Assembly (NCBI GenBank): GCA_050943335.1
Contig: JBMNOZ010000008.1
Span: forward strand, 1-64,000
Length of the DNA: 64,000 nucleotides
Reading direction: 5' to 3'
Origin: JBMNOZ01 sp050943335
GTDB lineage: Bacteria; Bacillota; Desulfitobacteriia; Desulfitobacteriales; Syntrophobotulaceae
Shown here in pieces: positions 48,934 through 57,336 of the stretch. Every line of letters begins with the position of its first letter. The first letter of the stretch is position 1. Both the position numbers and the translations under genes were made by a program. The notes under the pieces were generated by a model. The model had not been told where the DNA came from. It ran no database searches and saw nothing but the letters and a program-made list of their open reading frames with translations.

Positions 48934-50022
48934 TTGAAAATTGGAGCGCGAACTCTAAAAACTGGTATAGCCGTGGCCATAAGCATTTATGTCTGTATGT
49001 TATTAAATATTGAACCGTACCTGTTTGCGGCTGCCTCAGCAGTTGTGAGTATGCAACAATCAATTGGGAAAAGTTTAACGAATGCCATAGAGCAGATAAT
49101 TGCCAATCTTATGGCTGTTATTGTGGGCCTAGTTTTAGGTTTGACAGTGCCTTTACCTTATTTAAGCATGGGGTTAGCCACCATAATCATAATCTTATTA
49201 TGCACCAAGGTAACAAAGACTCCCAAACAGATTGTCATTGGTGTGATTACGGCAATTTTCATCTTGGCTTCTCCCCAGGATCAATTTATAGATCATGCTC
49301 TTATTAGGTCAGCGGCAGTATTAATTGGCTTAATTATCGCAAACATCATTAATTTAACCATTGCCCCTCCGCAGCATCAGAAATATTTGGTCGATAAATT
49401 GATTGATCTAAATAATTTTTGTGTGCAGGCTTTTATCAAGGCCGCTAATTGTTATTTCTATTCAACTCCTATCACAGAAGAGGATATCGAAAAAAAAGAA
49501 TCGGAATTCAATGCTTTATTTGCGGAGACGGAAAAACTTTATCATCTTTACAGCTATGAGTGGAGTTTAGGTTTTATAAACAGGAAGCCTAAAAAGAATA
49601 TTGCTGAGCAACAATTGTATAAGGAATACTTGAACTACAGCAAAGGCTTGTGGCTCAGGTCTAAAGATATAATATTTTTAGCTCAGGAAAGAAATATCAG
49701 GAGAGAGGAAGCAAATAATCCGGAGATTAGTAAGGAATTGAGCCGCATTATTGAACTTCTTTTGGACGTGATGTTTAACGCTGTCGGCTATAATATGGAA
49801 CTGCAAAACAAGGTTCGAGGGAAAAAGTCGGAAATATATCCCCAACCTCGGGTGTGGAGTAAATTTAGTAAGATCTTAAATGAATGGCAAGAGACCAGTT
49901 CAACAGCGAGTTTCTATATCCATGTTCTGACTGAGATATCTTTAATTACCTATGCTATTCGCTGGTTTGCCAAAGAATCTACCAGGTTATTAAATCTAGA
50001 AACAGAAAGCAAACTTCCTTGA
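48934..50022 (+). CDS. Aromatic-acid-exporter/FUSC-like membrane protein (YgaE/ArAE type)
   Basis: About 362 residues from TTG 48934, which has GAGG 9 bases upstream and gives the usual (M)KIGARTLKTGIAVAIS opening; the ATG at 48925 has no spacing to its site. About six N-terminal membrane segments fill residues 1-145 (AAASAVVSMQQSIGKSL, RSAAVLIGLIIANIINL). The remaining ~210 residues form a helical cytoplasmic part. Matches the aromatic acid exporter family of Gram-positives; substrate unknown. It reads toward rpmG, whose promoter overlaps its stop. Confidence 0.85.
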   Translation: MKIGARTLKTGIAVAISIYVCMLLNIEPYLFAAASAVVSMQQSIGKSLTNAIEQIIANLMAVIVGLVLGLTVPLPYLSMGLATIIIILLCTKVTKTPKQIVIGVITAIFILASPQDQFIDHALIRSAAVLIGLIIANIINLTIAPPQHQKYLVDKLIDLNNFCVQAFIKAANCYFYSTPITEEDIEKKESEFNALFAETEKLYHLYSYEWSLGFINRKPKKNIAEQQLYKEYLNYSKGLWLRSKDIIFLAQERNIRREEANNPEISKELSRIIELLLDVMFNAVGYNMELQNKVRGKKSEIYPQPRVWSKFSKILNEWQETSSTASFYIHVLTEISLITYAIRWFAKESTRLLNLETESKLP

Positions 50023-50047
50023 CAAAAACTTTATTATTGTGTTAAAT
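50019..50047 (+). promoter_or_regulatory. SigA-type promoter for the rpmG-secE-nusG-rplKA cluster
   Basis: TTGACA (50019-50024), 17 bases, TTAAAT (50042-50047); overlaps the stop codon of the preceding gene. Confidence 0.65.
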
Positions 50048-50102
50048 TATTCTGTACGACTTGTAACAGTAAGGTTTTGGTTGTTGCTAGGGAGGTGTAA
50101 GA

Positions 50103-50252
50103 ATGCGCGCCGCAATTACATTAGAATGCACAGAATGTAAAAATAGAAACTATCAAACCAATAAAAACAAGAAGAACACCCCTGATCGTTTAGAAATAAA
50201 AAAATATTGCAAAACATGCAAAACTCACACTATTCATAAAGAGACAAGATAA
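50103..50252 (+). CDS. rpmG: 50S ribosomal protein L33
   Basis: 49 residues from ATG 50103, with GGGAGGTG upstream. Zinc-ribbon form: LECTECKNRNY and KKYCKTCKTHTIHKE give the four cysteines of the C+ paralogue. Followed by secE 37 bases later. Shorter than common ORF cut-offs. Confidence 0.95.
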   Translation: MRAAITLECTECKNRNYQTNKNKKNTPDRLEIKKYCKTCKTHTIHKETR

Positions 50253-50289
50253 TTTTTTATTCGGTTTTTACCGTTAAGGATGTGATTGA

Positions 50290-50532
50290 ATGGCAATGGC
50301 CAAAAAGACCGGGCGTTCTAAAGGTGAGGGCAGGTTTTCAAGGTTTAGAAAAAAAAGGACAAATCATTTCCGCGAAATGTGGTTGGAATTGAAAAAAGTG
50401 CATTGGCCCACTCGCCACCAATTATTAATTTACACTGGCGTTGTTTTAGTGTCGGTTGGTATAATCGCTTTCCTTATATGGATTGTAGACAGCGGTTTAG
50501 CTTATCTTATGAATGTTCTTATTGGCGGTTAA
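50290..50532 (+). CDS. secE: Preprotein translocase subunit SecE
   Basis: 80 residues. EMWLELKKVHWPTRHQLLIYTG is the conserved amphipathic helix before a single membrane segment (residues ~48-75). It clamps SecY in the translocon. The basic N-terminal ~25 residues (KKTGRSKGEG) are variable. Stands between rpmG and nusG as in most bacteria. Confidence 0.95.
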   Translation: MAMAKKTGRSKGEGRFSRFRKKRTNHFREMWLELKKVHWPTRHQLLIYTGVVLVSVGIIAFLIWIVDSGLAYLMNVLIGG

Positions 50533-50566
50533 ATTTGGAGAAACTTGCTTAGGAGGCCTTTACTTA

Positions 50567-51094
50567 ATGACGAAGAACTGGTATGTTATTCACACTTATT
50601 CCGGCTATGAGAATAAAGTGAAAGCAAACTTGGAAAAACGTGTTGAATCTATGAATATGGAAGATAAAATTTTTAGGGTTTTGGTCCCTATGGAAGACGA
50701 AATTGAGATAAAAAACGGCAAGAGAAAGGTCTCCAAACGTAAAGTTTTTCCCGGTTATGTGTTGGTGGAAATGGATATGACGGATGATTCGTGGTATGTG
50801 GTTCGCAACACCCCTGGGGTAACCGGTTTTGTCGGAAGTGGTAGTAAGCCGATCCCCTTATTGGAACACGAAGTTTCAGCCATTCTGCGTCAGATGGGTT
50901 TAGAGAAAACACGTACCAAAGTCGATGTCGATATCGGGCAAGCGGTAAAAGTTAATTCCGGACCTTTTAAAGATTTCATCGGGGTTGTGGATGAAATCAT
51001 CGAGGAAAAACAAAAAATCAGAGTCTTGATTTCAATGTTTGGCCGGGAAACTCCAGTAGAATTAGAGTTTGGACAAATTGAAAAATTTGACTAA
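50567..51094 (+). CDS. nusG: Transcription termination/antitermination factor NusG
   Basis: 175 residues from ATG 50567 (AGGAGG upstream). NGN domain: NWYVIHTYSGYENKVKANL, PGYVLVEMDM, NTPGVTGFVGSG. C-terminal KOW domain: VKVNSGPFKDFIGVVDEI. Binds RNA polymerase and couples elongation to ribosomes or Rho. Confidence 0.97.
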   Translation: MTKNWYVIHTYSGYENKVKANLEKRVESMNMEDKIFRVLVPMEDEIEIKNGKRKVSKRKVFPGYVLVEMDMTDDSWYVVRNTPGVTGFVGSGSKPIPLLEHEVSAILRQMGLEKTRTKVDVDIGQAVKVNSGPFKDFIGVVDEIIEEKQKIRVLISMFGRETPVELEFGQIEKFD

Positions 51095-51138
51095 ATAAAA
51101 TAAGAAACAATAATAGTCCTAATAAGGAGGTGCAAATA

Positions 51139-51561
51139 TTGGCCAAAAAAGTCATTGGATTTATTAAACTGGCAATTCCAGCTGGTAAAGCTAACCCAGC
51201 TCCTCCCGTCGGTCCGGCCTTAGGTCAGCACGGGATAAACATTATGGGTTTTTGTAAGGAATATAATGAAAAGACCAAGGATCAAGCCGGTTTGATTATC
51301 CCTGTGGAGATCACGGTTTATGAGGATCGTTCCTATTCTTTTGTCTTAAAGACTCCCCCGGCTTCAATCTTATTGAAAAAAGCCGCAAAAATTGAATCCG
51401 GTTCCCCCGAGCCACATAAACAAAAAGTTGCCAAAGTGACTAAAGACCAGGTTCGGGAGATTGCCGAAATAAAAATGAAAGACTTAAATGCGGCCGACAT
51501 AGAAGCGGCAATGCTAATGATTGAAGGTACTGCGCGCAGTATGGGGATAGACGTCATTTAA
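51139..51561 (+). CDS. rplK: 50S ribosomal protein L11
   Basis: 140 residues from TTG 51139 (AAGGAGG 8 bases upstream), giving (M)AKKVIGFIKLAIPAGKA. PAPPVGPALGQHGINIMGF is the L11 signature, and LNAADIEAAMLMIEGTARSMG the C-terminal 23S-binding part. Part of the GTPase-associated centre. Confidence 0.97.
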   Translation: MAKKVIGFIKLAIPAGKANPAPPVGPALGQHGINIMGFCKEYNEKTKDQAGLIIPVEITVYEDRSYSFVLKTPPASILLKKAAKIESGSPEPHKQKVAKVTKDQVREIAEIKMKDLNAADIEAAMLMIEGTARSMGIDVI

Positions 51562-51624
51562 ATTTCAGAGTTGTTATTATGTGGGAGGGTTATAAAGCCC
51601 GACGACCACAAGGAGGAAAAAATA

Positions 51625-52317
51625 ATGGCTAAAAGAGGTAAAAGATACCTTGAATTAAAGAAAACTTATGATGCTCAAGCTTTATACGAGCACGAGGAAG
51701 CTTTAAGTATTGTAAAAAACTTAGCGAAAGCAAATTTTGATGAAACAATCGAAGTCGCTTTTAGACTCAATATCGATACCCGGCATGCTGATCAACAAAT
51801 CCGCGGGGCAGTCGTTCTCCCTCACGGGACAGGTAAAACTCGCACTGTTTTGGTTTTTGCTAAAGGTGAGAAAGCTAAGGAAGCTGAACAAGCGGGAGCC
51901 GATTTCGTTGGGGCCGAAGAGATGGTTGAAAAAATCCAGCAGGGTTGGTTCGGTTTTGACGTTGCGGTTGCTACTCCTGATATGATGGGAACCGTAGGTA
52001 GACTTGGCAGATTGCTCGGGCCAAAAGGTTTGATGCCTAACCCTAAAACCGGGACAGTGACGAATGATGTGGAAAGGGCTGTCAAGGAGATTAAGGCTGG
52101 GAAGGTAGAATACAGGGCAGACAAAGCTGGTATCATTCACGTCCCGATCGGCAAAGCCTCCTTTGATCAGGAGAAACTGAATGAGAATTATCGAGTAATT
52201 GCCGATACGGTATTAAAAGCCAGACCGGCGGTTACCAAAGGACAATATGTCCGGGATGTGACGGTATCTTCGACTATGGGCCCGGGAGTGAAAATCAATC
52301 CTTTGAAGATTGTTTAA
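51625..52317 (+). CDS. rplA: 50S ribosomal protein L1
   Basis: 230 residues from ATG 51625 (AAGGAGG upstream). FDETIEVAFRLNIDTRHAD, RGAVVLPHGTGK and LGPKGLMPNPKTGTV are diagnostic. Builds the L1 stalk that guides tRNA exit and can repress its own operon. Directly follows rplK. Confidence 0.97.
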   Translation: MAKRGKRYLELKKTYDAQALYEHEEALSIVKNLAKANFDETIEVAFRLNIDTRHADQQIRGAVVLPHGTGKTRTVLVFAKGEKAKEAEQAGADFVGAEEMVEKIQQGWFGFDVAVATPDMMGTVGRLGRLLGPKGLMPNPKTGTVTNDVERAVKEIKAGKVEYRADKAGIIHVPIGKASFDQEKLNENYRVIADTVLKARPAVTKGQYVRDVTVSSTMGPGVKINPLKIV

Positions 52318-52369
52318 TATCGGTGAATCTTCTGATGAAGGTTAAGATAGAGGTCAATAGAAAAATTGG

Positions 52370-52500
52370 ATAAACAAAATTCCGCTGTAGACAGCAGGGG
52401 CGAAAGCTTAATATCCTGCCGAGGTGGAGGAAAGATTTTGTATTCAACCTAAGTTGCGTTGCAATCTTACCTCCGTGTGTACTGCGGGGGTTTATTTAAT
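52370..52500 (+). promoter_or_regulatory. L10 leader (autoregulatory mRNA structure for rplJ-rplL)
   Basis: The 220-base gap between rplA and rplJ holds CCGCTGTAGACAGCAG, GGGCGAAAGCTTAAT, TGCCGAGGTGGAGG and later TTACCTCCGTGTGTACTGCGG. This is the typical L10-leader fold, with complementary GAGGTGGAGG/CCTCC parts. The L10-L12 complex binds it and limits rplJL expression. Confidence 0.8.
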
Positions 52501-52540
52501 TTCGGATTGACCTATCACTTTACCGAGAGGGGGTGCGTTA

Positions 52541-53065
52541 ATGTCCAGATTTGAGGAAAAGCAAAAGATTGTGGAAAATATCAAGGGTAAAATTCAAGAA
52601 TCGACGGGGGTAATACTTGCTGATTACAGAGGACTAACTGTTTCCCAGGTTACAGATCTGAGGGCGCAATTGCGCCAAGCGAATGTGGAGTACAGAGTTT
52701 TAAAAAACACCATGGTTCGCAGAGCTGTCGACGAAATTGGTATCGAGGGACTTGATCCTTATCTGGTAGGTCCTACAGCGGTAACTTTTTCCGCGGATCC
52801 GGTTGCCCCAGCCAAAATACTGTCTGAATTTAGCAAGAAGAATAAGAAACTCAAAATAAAGGCGGGGATTCTGGAAGGTCAAGTGATCACTGCCGAGAAA
52901 ATCAAAGATCTGGCCGATCTACCAGCCAGAGAAGTACTGTTGGCCCAGGTACTGGCCGGAATACAAGCGCCTCTCCAAGGAATGGCCAATGTCTTGCAGG
53001 GACCGATTCGCAAGCTTGGTTATGCTCTGGAAGAAGTGCGGAAGCAAAAAGAAGCTCAAGCTTAA
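52541..53065 (+). CDS. rplJ: 50S ribosomal protein L10
   Basis: 174 residues. VILADYRGLTVSQVTDLRAQLR, NTMVRRAVDE, and the C-terminal helix MANVLQGPIRKLGYALEEV, which carries the L12 dimers. Base of the ribosomal stalk. GAGAGGGGGTGCGTTA precedes ATG 52541, and the L10 leader lies upstream. Confidence 0.97.
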   Translation: MSRFEEKQKIVENIKGKIQESTGVILADYRGLTVSQVTDLRAQLRQANVEYRVLKNTMVRRAVDEIGIEGLDPYLVGPTAVTFSADPVAPAKILSEFSKKNKKLKIKAGILEGQVITAEKIKDLADLPAREVLLAQVLAGIQAPLQGMANVLQGPIRKLGYALEEVRKQKEAQA

Positions 53066-53119
53066 TGTTTTAACAAAAACAATATAGAGATCAAAAAGAA
53101 TTTAAGGAGGATCTAAATA

Positions 53120-53506
53120 ATGTCCAAAATTGCTGAGATATTAGAAACCGTTAAGGGCATGACTGTTTTAGAACTTGCAGAACTTGTTAAAGCTTTTGAA
53201 GAGGAATTCGGAGTGAGTGCTGCTGCGCCCGCTGCTGTTGTTGCTGCAGGCGGCGCTGCTCCTGCTGCCGGTGCAGCACCTGCAGAGGAAGAACAAACCG
53301 AATTTGATGTAATTTTAACAGGCGCCGGATCAGCCAAAATTGCTGTTATTAAAGCTGTTCGCGAAATTACTGGTCTGGGTCTTAAGGAAGCCAAAGAACT
53401 GGTTGATAATGCACCCAAACCTGTAAAAGAAAAAGTATCTAAAGAAGAAGCTGAAACTGTACAAGCAAAACTAACTGAAGCAGGAGCTTCGGTAGAAATT
53501 AAATAG
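53120..53506 (+). CDS. rplL: 50S ribosomal protein L7/L12
   Basis: 128 residues. N-terminal dimerisation domain (MTVLELAELVKAFEEEFGV), an Ala-rich hinge, and a C-terminal factor-binding domain with GLGLKEAKELVDNAPKPVKE. It recruits and activates translation GTPases. AAGGAGG precedes ATG 53120, and a strong terminator follows. Confidence 0.98.
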   Translation: MSKIAEILETVKGMTVLELAELVKAFEEEFGVSAAAPAAVVAAGGAAPAAGAAPAEEEQTEFDVILTGAGSAKIAVIKAVREITGLGLKEAKELVDNAPKPVKEKVSKEEAETVQAKLTEAGASVEIK

Positions 53507-53516
53507 CTCTAAACAT

Positions 53517-53553
53517 AAAAAAACAGTGTTGCTTACTTGCACACTGTTTTTTT
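53517..53553 (+). terminator. Intrinsic terminator after rplL
   Basis: AAACAGTGT pairs with ACACTGTTT, flanked by A and T runs. Confidence 0.9.
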
Positions 53554-53585
53554 ATGTTCAAATTAGAAAAGGAATAATTCTTCTC

Positions 53586-53614
53586 TTGACAAGGAATTTA
53601 AAACTTGTTAAGAT
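53586..53614 (+). promoter_or_regulatory. SigA-type promoter for rpoB
   Basis: TTGACA (53586-53591), 17 bases, TAAGAT (53609-53614). The leader to the rpoB start is ~320 bases. Confidence 0.65.
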
Positions 53615-53938
53615 TAATAACTGCTACTGTGTAATATGAACCGAAAAAACAATAATGTTGGGAGATAATAGTGTGGATGTATTACATCGCATCTGAAATA
53701 GCTCCATAATTAGAAAGCGAGGTTTTTATAGTCTAAAAGCCTTGCTTTTAGATGTTTTAGGCCCTTGAATATCTTTATGAGTTTTAAAATTTATATTTTT
53801 CCCTACTTAATATAATACCTCAAATGAGAACAATATTCCATAAAATATTTGATATTTTTTATATTTTGGGGTGATTTTCTAAAAACATATTTTAAGTGAA
53901 TTCATCGGAAACTGAAAATATATGAGAGGGTGAAGTTT
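53615..53938 (+). other. Long AT-rich leader of rpoB
   Basis: No gene. Contains a CTAAAAGC-CTT-GCTTTTAG hairpin (53733-53751) and a related GAAAGCGAGG/CCTTGCTTTT pairing, which could be alternative structures in the rpoBC mRNA leader. Confidence 0.6.
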
Positions 53939-56900
53939 ATGGTCTATCCGATAAAAGTTGGGACTAGGGAGCGCTGGAGTTTTTCCAGACTCCGTGAAGT
54001 CTTGGATATGCCAAACCTGATTGAGATTCAACAAAACTCTTACCGCTGGTTTTTGGATGAGGGGTTACGGGAGATGTTTCGTGATATATCTCCTATCCAA
54101 GATTTTACCGGTAATTTGGTATTGGAGTTTATTGATTACAGTCTCGGAGAACCGAAATATGAAGTTGACGAGTGTAAAGAACGGGACGTTACTTATGCGG
54201 CACCTTTGAGAGTAAAAGTGCGATTAATTAATAAAGAAACAGGAGAGGTTAAAGAACAGGAAGTATTTATGGGTGATTTTCCGCTAATGACGGACAAAGG
54301 AACCTTTATCGTCAATGGGGCGGAGAGGGTAATTGTCAGTCAATTAGTCCGTTCGCCGGGGGTGTATTATTCAGAGTCCATCGATACCAGTGGCAAAAGA
54401 GTTTTTTCCGCTACTATTATCCCCAATAGGGGGGCCTGGCTGGAATTTGAGACCGATGCCAACGAAAATATCTTTGTTCGGGTTGATAGAACCCGGAAAC
54501 TTCCAGTAACTGTTCTAGTTAGAGCCCTGGGCTATTCCACAAATGCTAGGATTATGGAAGTATTTGAAGATAATGAGTATATTCGGAACACCTTAGAAAG
54601 AGATAACACCGAATCAACGGAAGAAGCTTTAGTAGAGATCTATAAACGTCTGCGGCCGGGGGAACCGCCCACGGTAGAGAGTGCTCGCTCTTTACTGGAA
54701 TCATTGTTCTTTGATTCCCGGCGTTATGACCTGGCTCGGGTCGGAAGATATAAACTGAACAAGAAGTTAAACCTTGACATTCCGAATACGGTTAGGCACT
54801 TAACTACAGAGGATGTAATCGCTTCCATCGCCCGAATGCTTAAAATTATTAAAGGTGAAGAACAGGTAGACGATATTGATCATCTAGGGAACAGGCGCCT
54901 CCGTTCAGTGGGAGAGTTGCTTCAGAATCAATTTCGGATCGGGCTTTCTCGGATGGAAAGGGTTGTCAGAGAAAGAATGACGATTCAGGATATTGAGGGT
55001 ATCACTCCTCAAGTTCTGATCAATATTCGACCTGTTGTCGCTGCCATTAAAGAATTTTTCGGCAGTAGTCAGCTGTCTCAATTTATGGACCAAACAAATC
55101 CCTTGGCCGAACTTACCCATAAAAGACGCCTCAGTGCTTTGGGTCCAGGCGGTTTAAGCAGGGAAAGAGCAGGTTTTGAAGTCAGGGACGTCCATCATTC
55201 CCACTATGGAAGAATGTGTCCGATCGAGACTCCAGAGGGCCCAAATATCGGTCTTATCAGCTCATTGAGCACCTATGGTCGAATTAATGAATACGGCTTT
55301 ATTGAAGCCCCTTATTGTAAAGTTGTGGACGGCAGAGTTACGGAAGAGATCCATTACTTAACCGCTGATGAGGAGGAACAATATATTATTGCTCAAGCCA
55401 ATAGTCCTGTTGGCGAAAATGGAGAGTTTTTAACTGACAAAGTAGAAGCCAGACACGGAGAGAACTTTATTCGGGTTTCTCCAAGCAGTGTGCATTACAT
55501 GGACGTTTCTCCCAAACAAATGGTTTCCATCGCTACGGCTTTGATTCCTTTTTTAGAACACGATGATGCTAACCGGGCTTTAATGGGCTCAAATATGCAG
55601 CGTCAAGCAGTTCCTCTTCTGAAAACAGAAGCTCCTTACATCGGTACTGGTATGGAATACAAAGCGGCAGTGGACTCCGGAGTTTGTTTAATAGCCAAAA
55701 AATCGGGAACAGTGTCCAGGGTAACCTCCTATGAAATTATTATTCAAAATGATGATAAAACAACTTCTAGATACAAATTGCAAAAATTCCTGAGAAGTAA
55801 CCAGGGAACTTGTATTAACCAGCGCCCTCTTGTGGCCAAGGGAGATAGGGTAGAGGCGGGACAGGTTATCGTTGACGGGCCTTCTACCGATCACGGGGAA
55901 CTGGCTTTAGGGCGTAATGTTCTAGTCGCTTTTATGCCCTGGGAAGGTTTTAACTATGAGGACGCTATTCTCATTAGCGAAAAACTTGTCAAGGATGATT
56001 ATTTTACATCCATTCATATTGAGGAATATGAAGCGGATGCTCGGGATACAAAGCTTGGACCAGAAGAGATTACCCGGGATATTCCTAACGTTGGGGAGGA
56101 GGTTCTTAAAGACCTCAATGAACAGGGAATTATTAGGATTGGGGCTGAAGTCCGTCCCGGCGATATTCTAGTCGGAAAAGTAACCCCGAAAGGGGAAACG
56201 GAATTGACGGCTGAGGAGCGTCTTTTAAGAGCTATTTTCGGCGAGAAGGCTAGAGAGGTAAGGGATACTTCCTTAAAAGTTCCCCATGGGGAAGCGGGAA
56301 GAGTTGTGGATGTAAAAGTTTTCAAAAGAGAAAACGGCGATGAATTAGCCCCAGGGGTAAACCAGTTGGTTCGAGTTTATATTGCCCAGAAACGCAAAAT
56401 ATCAGTAGGCGACAAAATGGCCGGTCGCCACGGAAACAAAGGGGTAATCTCTAGAATAATGAGGCAGGAAGACATGCCCTTTATGCCCGATGGGACACCG
56501 ATCGAGGTCGTACTCAACCCCTTAGGTGTTCCCTCACGAATGAATATCGGTCAGATTTTGGAGACCCATCTGGGATGGGCAGCAAAAGCTCTAGGGATAT
56601 ATATTGCAACCCCGGTTTTTGACGGAGCTCGGGAAGAGGATATCTTTGAAACTTTAGACAAAGCGGGTTTGCCTAAGAACGGTAAATCTATTCTCTATGA
56701 CGGTCGAACCGGAGAGCCTTTTGATAATGAAATTACAGTCGGCTATATGTATATGCTCAAGCTCCATCACTTAGTCGATGATAAGATTCATGCCCGTTCT
56801 ACCGGTCCCTATTCGTTAGTTACTCAGCAGCCTCTGGGCGGTAAGGCTCAGTTCGGGGGGCAAAGATTCGGGGAAATGGAAGTTTGGGCTTTAGAGGCCT

Positions 56901-57277
56901 ATGGGGCTTCTTACACCCTCCAGGAAATTCTAACTGTCAAGTCCGATGATGTTGTCGGTAGAGTAAAAACCTACGAAGCTATTGTTAAAGGCGAAAACAT
57001 CCCCGAACCGGGGGTTCCTGAATCATTTAAAGTTTTGATTAAAGAATTGCAAAGTCTAGGTCTGGATGTTTCGGTGCTTTCTGAAGAGGATCAAATGGTT
57101 GAGATTAAAGACTTAGATGAAGATGATCTAGGCGACGTTGCCCAAGAACTGGGTATGGATGAGCAATTCGCGGTGGTTGAAGCTGAAGAACCTGAAGAAG
57201 ATGAAGAAGATGAAGATGATTTTGATGAGGATCCCGATGAGGACGGGATTGAGAACGACGATGAGGAATATGAATAA
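53939..57277 (+). CDS. rpoB: DNA-directed RNA polymerase beta subunit
   Basis: 1112 residues from ATG 53939 (GAGAGG 9 bases upstream; GTG 53930 abuts that site). The rifampicin region has FGSSQLSQFMDQTNPLAE and THKRRLSALGPGG, wild-type-looking. GRHGNKGVISRI and GGKAQFGGQRFGEMEVWA are the catalytic-side conserved blocks. The C-terminal ~35 residues are an unusually acidic Glu/Asp tail beyond the normal end. Operon with rpoC, 59 bases downstream. Confidence 0.98.
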   Translation: MVYPIKVGTRERWSFSRLREVLDMPNLIEIQQNSYRWFLDEGLREMFRDISPIQDFTGNLVLEFIDYSLGEPKYEVDECKERDVTYAAPLRVKVRLINKETGEVKEQEVFMGDFPLMTDKGTFIVNGAERVIVSQLVRSPGVYYSESIDTSGKRVFSATIIPNRGAWLEFETDANENIFVRVDRTRKLPVTVLVRALGYSTNARIMEVFEDNEYIRNTLERDNTESTEEALVEIYKRLRPGEPPTVESARSLLESLFFDSRRYDLARVGRYKLNKKLNLDIPNTVRHLTTEDVIASIARMLKIIKGEEQVDDIDHLGNRRLRSVGELLQNQFRIGLSRMERVVRERMTIQDIEGITPQVLINIRPVVAAIKEFFGSSQLSQFMDQTNPLAELTHKRRLSALGPGGLSRERAGFEVRDVHHSHYGRMCPIETPEGPNIGLISSLSTYGRINEYGFIEAPYCKVVDGRVTEEIHYLTADEEEQYIIAQANSPVGENGEFLTDKVEARHGENFIRVSPSSVHYMDVSPKQMVSIATALIPFLEHDDANRALMGSNMQRQAVPLLKTEAPYIGTGMEYKAAVDSGVCLIAKKSGTVSRVTSYEIIIQNDDKTTSRYKLQKFLRSNQGTCINQRPLVAKGDRVEAGQVIVDGPSTDHGELALGRNVLVAFMPWEGFNYEDAILISEKLVKDDYFTSIHIEEYEADARDTKLGPEEITRDIPNVGEEVLKDLNEQGIIRIGAEVRPGDILVGKVTPKGETELTAEERLLRAIFGEKAREVRDTSLKVPHGEAGRVVDVKVFKRENGDELAPGVNQLVRVYIAQKRKISVGDKMAGRHGNKGVISRIMRQEDMPFMPDGTPIEVVLNPLGVPSRMNIGQILETHLGWAAKALGIYIATPVFDGAREEDIFETLDKAGLPKNGKSILYDGRTGEPFDNEITVGYMYMLKLHHLVDDKIHARSTGPYSLVTQQPLGGKAQFGGQRFGEMEVWALEAYGASYTLQEILTVKSDDVVGRVKTYEAIVKGENIPEPGVPESFKVLIKELQSLGLDVSVLSEEDQMVEIKDLDEDDLGDVAQELGMDEQFAVVEAEEPEEDEEDEDDFDEDPDEDGIENDDEEYE

Positions 57278-57336
57278 GAAAATGGCCAGGGGTTGGGCGA
57301 TGCCTAAGGCGGTCGACGGTGAAAGGAGAGGACATC

